Shown here one piece after another: positions 55,342-64,000 of a stretch of 64,000 nt of DNA. This stretch comes from Tricholoma matsutake. Lineage: Eukaryota; Basidiomycota; Agaricomycetes; Agaricales; Tricholomataceae. The position numbers and the translations under genes are program-made. Under the pieces are notes generated by a model, which was not told where the DNA came from, made no database searches, and saw only the letters and a list, made by a program, of their open reading frames with translations. The DNA is taken from assembly GCA_026075535.2 (NCBI GenBank), contig AP026544.2, positions 8,246,001-8,310,000 on the forward strand, given 5' to 3'. Each line of letters begins with the position of its first letter. Within the stretch, counting starts at the first letter, position 1.

Positions 55342-58300
55342 ATGCCCTCACTGCCTGTCCATAACCGCTTTGAAGTCTTGTCAGTTGAATCCCCAGAGAA
55401 TGAATCCATTTCTGTGACTGCTCCCCTCTCTGACCCTTCAAAGTTGGCTAAAGACGTACCTGCTCTCCCCATCTCTCCTTCTACTCCATGTCCCAAAATT
55501 AAATCATGGGAGCATAAACTACCATGCAAGTATATTGTGGCATCCACTCCCTCTGCACATTCCTTGAACCTAGCCATCGAACTGCAGATAACCGACACTG
55601 GACAGATACTCGGTGTCTCTGTGCTCCTGGACTCTGGTGCGACTGGTCTCTTCATCAATTCCCATCTGGTACAACAACATTGCCTAAATACTCGCTCACT
55701 CTCATGTCTGATACCTGTATATAACGTGGATGGATCCCCAAATGAAGCTGGTGCCATCCAAGAGGTTGCAGACCTGGTTCTCCATTACAAAGATCATAGT
55801 GAGCGTGCCCTTTTTGCTGTCACTCAATTAGGAAAGCAAAAGGTGATTTTGGGATATCCATGGCTTCGAGACCATAACCCAGAGGTTGACTGGCATACTG
55901 GGGAGGTTACCATGAGCCGATGTCCATCCCGCTGTTGGATGTGTTTCACAGAAGCCAGGCAAGAATGTCGTGGACAGAAGGCAGCGATATGACGTACTCA
56001 GAAGTGTCGTGCTGGACCCCTGCCTATACCTGAAGTGGAATTGGAAGGGGTTCCTGATCTAATGCTGGACTCGGATGATGATGATGAGGACCCAGAGGAA
56101 GTGGAGGAGGGTGATCGGATCTTCTACACTGCGATTCGCTCATCGCATGAGGTGTGTGCCACATCGAACATATCCCAACGCCTCGCCGAGGCCTTCCACA
56201 AAAACAATGCTGCTAAGTCCTCTACTAACTCCTTACTCCCTCATCTCCATGAGTTTGAAGATGTGTTCTCCAAGGAGTCATTTGACTCTCTTCCTGCACG
56301 CAAGCCATGGGATCATGTGATCGAACTCACCCCCGGCGCAACCCCTTCATCCTGCAAGGTCTATCCTCTCTCTCCAGAAGAACAACGGCAGCTTGACCAG
56401 TTCATCGATGAGCACCTGGCCTCTGGACGTATTTGACCATCAAAGTCACCCATGGCCTCTCCCTTTTTCTTTGTCAAGAAGAAGGATGGCTCACTTCGAC
56501 CAGTTCAAGACTACAGAAGGCTCAACAACATCACGGTCAAAAATCACTACCCACTACCCCTCATCTTCGAACTCGTAAACCAGCTCCATGGAGCCTGATA
56601 CTTCACCAAGCTCGATGTCCGTTGGGGCTATAATAATGTGAGGATAAAGGAGGGAGATGAGTGGAAGGCAGCCTTTTGTACCAACCGTGGTCTTTTTGAA
56701 CCACTTGTCATGTTCTTTGGCCTTACTAATAGCCCTGCCACCTTTCAGACCATGATGAACGACATCTTCCATGACCTCATCCTCAAAGGCATTGTCTGCA
56801 TCTATCTCGACGACATCCTCATCTTCACTCGCATGGTTGAAGAGCACCGTTGCATCGTGCACCTCATCCTAGAGCGACTTTGACAGTACAAACTCTACCT
56901 TTGTCAGGACAAATGTGAGTTCGAAAAGACCAAGATTGAGTACCTCGGCCTGATTATCTCGGAGGGTCAAGTGGAGATGGATCCTATCAAGGTAAATGGG
57001 GTCACAGCTTGGCCAATGCCCACGAACAAGAAGGAGGTGCAGTCTTTCCTGGGCTTCATCAATTTCTATCGGCGTTTTATCAAGGATTTCTCACATCATG
57101 CATGACCACTGTTTGACTTGACAGGAAAGGAGGCATGGAGGTGGGATAATGCACAACAGGAGGCATTCGAAAAGCTTAAGGAGATGGTCACTTCCGCTCC
57201 GATCCTTATCTTTGCTGACAATTCGCGTCCTTTTCGTGTAGAAGCCGACAGTTCTGACTTTGCAACGGGCGCCGTGTTGTCTCAGCAGTCTCCAGAGGAC
57301 CAGAAGTGGCATCCTGTTGCGTTCTACTCCAAAAGCCTTAGTGCTGTAGAGCAAAACTACAAGATCCATGACAAGGAGATGTTGGCAATAATGCGTGCGC
57401 TTGAGGAGTGGCGACACTTCCTCGAGGGTGCCCAACACAAGGTGGAAATTTGGACGGATCACAAGAATCTCGAGTACTTCATGACGGCCAAGAAATTGAA
57501 CCGTCATCAAGCTCGTTGGTCCCTGTATCTATCTAGATTTGACTTCTCCTTGCACCACCATCCAGGTTGCAGCATGGGGAAGACTGATGCCCTATCCCGA
57601 CGTGCAGACCATGGGGATGGCAGTGGTGACAACCAAAACATTGTGCTGTTGCAGCCAGACCTGTTTACCATTCGGGCACTGGAAGGCATCGCACCCCAGG
57701 GCGAGGAGCGGGACATCCTACATGACATTCGTCACGCAAACCATAGTGGTTTACATGAGGATGTTGTCGCCCGAGCTGTTAAAGAACTGAGGAAGGGATT
57801 GACCCTTTCCTTACATGCGGCAGAGTGGGCTGAAAAGGAGGACTTGTTGTATTTCAGGGATCACATCTATGTTCCCAATGACCCAGACCTTTGCTGGCAC
57901 ATCATATCCCAACACCATGACTCACAGATTGCTGGCCACCCCGGACGCTGGAAGACCTTGGATCTCACCTCACGGAACTATTGGTGGCCACAAATGTCAC
58001 GGCTCATTGGTCAGTATTGTCGCACTTGTGACCTTTGCTTACGCACCAAGGTTCCTCGTCGCAAGCCTATTGGTGAGCTACACCCTCTTCCTGTTCCAGA
58101 GAGTCGTTGGGATGTTGTCAGCGTCGACTTTGTGGTGGAATTGCCAGAGTCAAACAGGTTTGATGCGGTGATGTGCACAGTTGACTCAGTGGGAAAACGT
58201 GCTCACTTCATTCCCACTCACACCACTGTCAGTGCCCTAGGTGCCACTCGACTCTACCTCCACCACGTGTGGAAATTACATGGACTTCCTGGTGCCTTCC

Positions 58301-59235
58301 TCTTGGATTGTGGCCCTCAGTTCATGGCAGAGTTCACTCGTGAGCTGTACCGACTCCTGGGGATCAAACTCCTCGCTTCAACTGCTTATCACCCACAAAC
58401 TGATGGCCAGATGGAGCAGGTCAACCAGGAACTGGAGCAGTACATCCGCCTCTTTGTCAATGAACGCCAGGATGATTGGGATGATCTCCTTCCTTTGGCC
58501 GAGTTCAGATACAACAACCTTGTCCATGCTTCCACTCAACAGACCCCTTTCCTCTTAGACACTGGACGACATCCACGCATGGGATTTGAACCTCGCCAAA
58601 CTCCCTCACACATTGAGACAGTGAATGAGTTCACAGAATGCATGAGGGATAGCTTGGAGGAGGCAAGGGCAGCCTTAGCAAAGGTGAAGGATGACATGGC
58701 GCAATTTTACAACCAACGCCACTCCCCAACCCCTCAGTACAAGGTTGGTGATCGAGTTTATCTTGACTCCAGTGATGTCTCCACTACACGTCCATCCAAG
58801 AAACTCGCTCATTGCTTCTTGGGACCTTTCCCCATTGTCAAGTGCATTGGAATGCATGCCTATCGTCTACGCCTCCCAGCCTCCATGTCCAGACTCCATC
58901 CCATCTTCCATGTCGTCAAATTGCTTCCAGCTCCCCCAGATCCGTTCCTGGGACGCCATTCACACCCACCACCACCACCTACAGTGATCGAGGGAGAACC
59001 CCAATATGAAGTCGAGTCAATCTTGGACAGCCGTTTGCATTGAGGAAAACTCCAGTATTTGGTACATTGGAAGGGTTATGGGTATGAGGAGAACTCATGG
59101 GTCGAAGAGTCTGACGTAAATGCCCCTCGGTTAATCAAGGAATTCCACCGACGGCACACTGCTGCACCACGTCGCATTCAAGTCACGGACTTTGGTCGTA
59201 TGCGATTTCGAATGCATCAGGGCGATGCATCTTAG
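55342..59235 (+). pseudogene. pol of element C: protease, RT, RNase H, integrase, chromodomain
   Basis: A single frame from about 55342 to TAG 59233-59235. Protease has an intact VLLDSGATGLFIN site. RT runs from ESFDSLPARKPWDHVIEL through [30 protein letters not shown] and catalytic YLDDILIF (56803-56826). RNase H has EADSSDFATGAVL and WTDHKNLEYF. Integrase has an HHCC finger (H-X4-H near 57920; CRTCDLC near 58020) and core blocks SVDFVVELP, LDCGPQFMAEF and YHPQTDGQMEQVNQEL, followed by PVRKLA-type and SRLHPIFHVVKLL ends. Chromodomain: EVESILDSR, VHWKGYG, ENSWV (to about 59160). TGA at 55990, 56434, 56596, 56881, 57103 and 59041 disable it. No frameshift is needed in pol. Confidence 0.92.
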
Positions 59236-59246
59236 AGAGGGGGTGA
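59236..59246 (+). other. Polypurine tract of element C
   Basis: AGAGGGGGTGA just before the 3' LTR. Confidence 0.7.
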
Positions 59247-59672
59247 TGTAAGGGGACTAGGGGGGTGCCCTGTGTGTTTTTCCTATTTTTTATGTTCGTC
59301 CTATATTTTCCCCCACCTCATTTCCTTCTATTCTTCATTTTCTATGATTTTTCCAGATTTTATTACTAATTTTCCCTTGCTATCATGTTTGTACATGTTG
59401 ACACTTTTATATTTAGAGGCGGAGTACCCCTTCCGACACATACCCCTTGGTATGATGTCATTCAGTGGCCTTGATCCGCCTATCTCCGCCTTTTTCTATT
59501 TTTAGGTTATATTTGATTTTTGTCATCTTCACATATACTGGGCATCAGCAAGGGGATCCTTAGAGTTTTCTCTTCGGATTTCCCTTTGCTAGGTGTGTCC
59601 CCAATGCCTGTATTATGTAGCATAATTTTAACTTCGGATTTCCCTTTGCTAGAGGCTTAGGTTGCCCTTATA
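59247..59672 (+). repeat. 3' LTR of element C
   Basis: 426 bp, nearly identical to 53629-54052. Followed by AATAG, the second copy of the target duplication. Confidence 0.92.
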
Positions 59673-59677
59673 AATAG

Positions 59678-62215
59678 TGCCAAGTCTCACCAGAAAGGTC
59701 ACTGCAATTATCAATTGATGCTACAAGGAGTTCATTGATGAGTCATCTGGAAGTGGTGGTGACTGCAATATATATTTTACTGCTTTTTTCTTGCATCCAT
59801 GTACATAAATGACTGCAGGCTTTTCATTTATTGTGCAGTACTAATTCAATGTTAGGTTATTCTCAATCATCCATTCTGAAAAAGCCTACATCTATGCTGC
59901 ATACAGTCACAATCCCACCTAAAGAAAGCTGGACACAGGCTATATGTGGCTCTAATGAGCTGGACCCTACATCAACACCTTATCCCCGAGCCCATCAACA
60001 CATGAAGGAGTTTTTGAAGAAGATGTTATGAAGGGAGCTGGAAGCTGATGAGTGCTCAGCAGTTCCCCAAAACTCACCTATCTCAGTACTTGTTTGCAAG
60101 GTGGGTAGGTGTTGGTTGGAAAATTGTGGATGAGTTTTGTCTGCAAATATTGGGCTTTATAATTGCTCAAGGAAGGGGGGGCTTATTATTGTGCATGGTG
60201 AGAGTCACATCTCTCATATCCTCCTATTGTAGTAGTGATGCATACTATGATCTATATATAGCATGTACTAATAATAGCATTATTAAAGCCAAATCAAAGG
60301 TGAAGTGCATTTACTATTTACTGCAATTGTATCTGATTCCCAGCCAGTATAGTTCAGTGCAAAAAAAACAATCTTTGTCATGCCAATTTGGCCACAGTCT
60401 GTACAAAAGTCATGGTGATTAGGCTTGGACCATAGTTCTTGTAATGATTTAAATAAAGTTTGGTGGTGAAATGATGGACCAAATAAGATAGGTGTCACTC
60501 ATTTCCAGCACCTGTTTATGTAAGCAAAAAGTTGTCCTCATCCTCTACTCCCACAACATTGCACATTTAAACCTAGAGAAATGTAGGGAGGAACCCAATG
60601 GCTAACACTGTGCAAAAATATAGAATCATTTGTTCCTATTTGAGGAGAGAGGGTCACAAATTTATATTTTATTTTTCAACTCTAAATGAGTTTTATGAGT
60701 ACTCTAAACACATTTTTCGAGTTTGAGAATTTCTGTCCATCGACATTTGACTGCATCACATGACAGGCCATTGTCACTGAGCAGTGTCTATCAGTGAAGA
60801 ATACACCATATTTAGCTTGTGTTTATATAAACATATTCAAAGCAGCCATAGATCCACCACATATAATCACTTTTTGCATCAAAAAAGTTTCAAAAAAATT
60901 TCAGGATCAACATTTGGCCACTCTTGGCGCTTACTAAGCTAATAACATAGTGGTGCTGGAAAACGTGCGACGCCTAAGAGTTGCCCTGCTTGGCTTGCTA
61001 CCCTGAACAGCCCTGAACTTGAATTCCACGTTTGGTAATATATTCTCACTGAATTCTCCGACTCAAGTTATTTTTCTCTCTCATTCACCTACTTTACCTA
61101 CTAGTACAGCTGCGTCGAGATAGCCTCCTAGAGGTGATTCTGAGTCTCATTATGAGGCAAAGACGTATGTCAAACAAGTAAACAAGTATCTTCCAAAGCT
61201 CCTCCGCGACCCCGAAGATACGAGCACCCCTAGGCACCATTTACACGAGAATAGGCCAAGTTCTCATGGACAGATTGAGTCAACCGAGGAGGCTCAGCGG
61301 TGTTGTTCTCCTAACTTCTCGTCCCTATCTCAGATCAATTATTTGATCCTGACGCTGTACGACTCACAAATTGTATTCATTTCTCCTCATTTCCCAAGTA
61401 ATTAAGAAACTGAGGGACGCCTCTCTTGTGGAGCTTCCAACCAATCGCAACGTTCTTCGGGGCTATCACTCGTCATGATGGACGAATGGCCCGGCAAAGC
61501 ATTGCCGTGAAATTTTCCCCTGACATGGATTGATTGGACCGTCCGACGTCCGCATCGTAGTATCTAACATGTTTCAAGTTCGTCCAGATGACGGCTGTTC
61601 TGACGCGTGTTACCACTCCTGCGTGGACTTTGAAGTTGCTGAAGATTGTGCTGGATCCTGCTATATCAAGTATAAATTGCCATTACATATTACTGCCTCA
61701 TACTGTCAATCGGGACTTGACAATGATCTTGCCGATAAAGGCTCCGTACACGTGTACAAGCCTCGTTGTAGCCGGCGCAAAATGTTATCGAAAACATCGT
61801 GGGAGATCGTGGGCACATGCTGATTTATCATTTGATAAATGTTTCCTGTCTGCACAGTGCATGATCGGTAGCATTGCTCGCAAACTTTTTATTAATGTTC
61901 ATAGAGTTGAGGAACACAACTTTTCTGTACATTGAAGGGAAAATACTATGAGATGTGTAAGTACTTAACAGGTGAATTCCCCCCGTGTGAGCGACATCCT
62001 TGTCACGGTCACTGGTACCCCGTAACTTCGTAAGAGAAGTTCACAACCAACTGTCCACTACTGTCCATCTGGCATACCTCGACGTTGCCATTAATTGCTG
62101 CCTGTCATTATTGACACCCCTTGGGCGCTCTTTATCTTAAACCTCGACGCTCCTTGGCCATTATCAATACCAGTCCATACTTGCACCGCACAAGTTTTTT
62201 ACGCTCTCCATGCAT
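59678..62215. other. AT-rich region without a recognised gene
   Basis: Frames at 59831-60031, 60048-60422 and 61530-61935 (plus) show no domain, and splice-like sites do not join them into a sensible product. Homopolymer-rich, non-coding in appearance. No TIRs or LTRs found. Confidence 0.45.
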
Positions 62216-62898
62216 TTGCCAAAACTGGTTAGAAGGTGTACTACTGTATGTGTTATTCTGGGATGCCTTGCTGCGAGGACTTCTGGTAAGGGTCAAGACA
62301 GTTCTGCATGTCGAGGCTGACGTACATTTGACTAGCGTACTTCGTAATCACTGAACCAACTCTAAGTTCGCAGTGGGTGGAAGGTGGGGTACACCCAGTT
62401 CGTTGGACAAAGGGTGTCGATGCTATCAATAGTTTCGATGTTGAACTGTCGCGGCTAAGCCAGGATGGGCTAATTTTTGTGGCAAGGAATGGTGAGTAGA
62501 AGATATCTCGAGTTGTTTTTTTTGTGGCTCTGCTAATGTTTCGTTCATCAGTCCTAGGAAAATCTGCATCACTGAATATAAAAGTAAATGGCCTTGCGCC
62601 AGGAGACGATTACTTTCTGATATTCATCAATTCCACCCATGGGGTGCTACACGCTACCTCACCGCGCTTCACTATCCTTCCCGCTTCCTCATCCCCAAAT
62701 AGTTCACAACCATCACCTATCTCTGGCGCGACGACAGTAACAGTCAGTACTGGTCCAGACCCAACACAGCCGTTTGCAACAACGTTCGCCGCCATAGGGA
62801 GTGGCGACCTTCCGCGGTGGGGCAGCGCCAGCGAAGCCTGGGGCCTTGGAAGTGTGGTAGTGGGATGCTTCGTTGGTGCCGCATGGACGCTATGGTGA
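62216..62898 (+). CDS. Kre9/KNH-type Ser/Thr-rich GPI-anchored surface protein
   Basis: A coding exon at about 62371-62490 reads HPVRWTKGVDAINSFDVELS and DGLIFVARN; a 59-nt intron (GTGAGT to TTCATCAG) follows. The next exon gives VLGKSASLNIKVNGLAPGDD, YFLIFINSTHGVLHATSPRF and TILPAS, the beta-sandwich pattern of the Kre9/KNH domain. A Ser/Pro/Thr-rich stalk and a hydrophobic C-terminus (LGSVVVGCFVGAAWTLW, TGA 62896-62898) look like a GPI-anchor signal. ATG 62210 (MHLPKLVRRCTTVCVILGCL) looks like a signal peptide but its splice phase does not fit the next exon, so the 5' end is uncertain or broken. Probably a cell-wall glucan-associated protein; precise role unknown. Confidence 0.6.
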
Positions 62899-64000
62899 TC
62901 GTTGTGGACGTCACTGTCATGCCAAGATGAGATGCGTATATGTTCGTCGCCCTTTCTATTGCACGACCTAGAACATTCCCCGGACTTCTTCTACTCAACG
63001 GACCTGACATATAATTTCTCCCATTGCCCAGCTGAGCTTACCATATGATACAGTTACATGTGATGCAGTCATATATGCATGTGCTACCCTCTTTTGGTGC
63101 GAGGACGCATGGGCAGCATTGGATATGATCTAATCGCGTTGCAACGTCTGTCATATAGCTTCATTCGTTTGTTTTTCGAGGGTTTATTGGGACTAATAAT
63201 ATAATGTATGAATTCTCGATTAACCTTGATCATACGACTAAAAGAGTCGGACTGATCAATGAATAGCTTCTGAACGACAGTGAACACGATCTTACATGCA
63301 AAACAAGATAAATAAAAAATATCTATGAACCTTTCAATCCCGCCAAGAGAGAAAAGAAAGTCATGTGTATGTATGCATCTTCTCCGCACAAACAAATCCA
63401 AAAAGGACGCCGTCAGAACTCGTCCTAGCCCGTCCCTTTTCGTAACAAGGTAATCGGTGCCGAACGGGCGATGTCAACGCTGGACACCAGCCCTAAAAGG
63501 GCGGGTCGCGCTCATCTCTCTGCACCTGCAGTTATCGTCATTGGCGATTTTGATTGTGGAAGAATCGAAGAAATTAAAGGTGTGGATGGACCTTTATATA
63601 GTATTGAGATAATCCCACAGTCAAGTGATGGCGAGGGCGCTCGGGCCACTCTGGGTATCAACAGGTGCAAATAACAAGAGAAAAACTACAATAGAAAAGA
63701 ATTGACAGCTCTCACAGCAACCACTTGTACTGGTCAAGATTACAGGTGTTGGGTTGGGATTCATCACAGTTAGTCATCCATAGATTATAGCTTGCAAGTA
63801 GGGCTGCACACTGTCTGTTATATGGACATGGCCATACATTATATGGTGACTGATGGTATATGGCACATATGTTTACCTGGCAAGAAGGCTGATGGCATGG
63901 TATGGGTATAAAGATGGCTGTCTAACAGGAGTATTGAGTCTGCCCAAAGCTTAGTCAGCTTAGTGAGGCTTAGTCAGACATCTTCAAATTGTCCTAAGCA
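62899..64000. other. Right-hand flank, no firm gene
   Basis: A 67-codon frame at 63471-63674 has no recognisable features. The final bases (63945-64000) repeat GCTTAGT four times, similar to the GCTTA-rich ends of the element at 47.5-49.2 kb, and may be the start of another copy that continues beyond the window. Confidence 0.35.

Larger units (their letters stand above)
53629..59672 (+). mobile_element. Ty3/gypsy chromovirus C, complete structure
   Basis: Two LTRs of 424 and 426 bp, 5-bp target duplication AATAG (53624-53628 and 59673-59677), primer site, gag, pol with C-terminal chromodomain and polypurine tract. The LTRs differ at only about a dozen sites plus one or two single-base indels, mostly transitions, so insertion is fairly recent; many in-frame TGAs nevertheless disable both frames. 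It inserted just outside the right end of the 3.6-kb hAT-like element. Confidence 0.93.

Overview
The window is nuclear DNA of a filamentous basidiomycete, most likely an Agaricomycete. Genes are split by many short GT-AG introns (about 47-62 nt). Host genes recognised are an AA9 lytic polysaccharide monooxygenase, a DUF6534-type membrane protein, an AKR1 palmitoyltransferase and two eEF1B-gamma genes. The mobile DNA is typical of mushrooms: Ty3/gypsy chromoviruses, a Plavaka/Tnp2 (CACTA-type) transposase, a Crypton tyrosine recombinase and hAT-like non-autonomous elements. No bacterial features, CRISPR arrays, rRNA or ordinary tRNA genes were seen.

Layout. 1-15 kb is nested repeat DNA: a decayed member of an expanded Agaricomycete family, a two-end-truncated Ty3 pol fragment (A) split by a hAT-like element with an 8-bp target duplication, a fragment of a KDZ-transposon-associated protein, then Ty3 chromovirus B (6539-14438) and remains of another LTR element. 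15.4-18.5 kb is a Plavaka/Tnp2 transposase pseudogene; 19.1-23.2 kb an XPG-like nuclease fragment and a Crypton; 23.6-28.9 kb an aldo/keto reductase remnant cut by Ty3 element D. 30.1-46.9 kb is the gene island: AKR1, tandem eEF1B-gamma paralogs, an NAD(P)-binding SDR gene with a decayed sister copy, the DUF6534 gene and the AA9 enzyme. 47.5-59.7 kb is again nested mobile DNA: a GCTTA-rich element, a 3.6-kb hAT-like element with a MITE inserted inside its own terminal repeat, and Ty3 chromovirus C with both LTRs and a 5-bp target duplication. A Kre9/KNH-type cell-surface gene lies at 62.2-62.9 kb.

Main observations. (1) Upstream of the second eEF1B-gamma gene, on the same strand, are three copies of a C/D-box snoRNA-like sequence carrying a 13-nt antisense to the conserved ACAGGGATAACTG segment of large-subunit rRNA. 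Each lies in its own predicted 5'-UTR intron of about 155-171 nt. This matches yeast snR38, which is housed in an intron of TEF4, the yeast eEF1B-gamma gene, so the snoRNA-host pairing seems conserved and the snoRNA is triplicated here. (2) Chromoviruses B and C both look self-primed in the Tf1/sushi manner: a 12-nt (B) or 10-nt (C) sequence just after the 5' LTR is complementary to the predicted 5' end of the transcript. (3) In-frame stops inside four Ty3 elements and the Tnp2 gene are almost all TGA, and where the conserved residue can be judged it is arginine, the footprint of CGA-to-TGA change by cytosine deamination. (4) Element B has two additional reading frames between pol and the 3' LTR, one with zinc knuckles and one with a membrane segment, and a perfect -1 slippery heptamer at the gag-pol junction.
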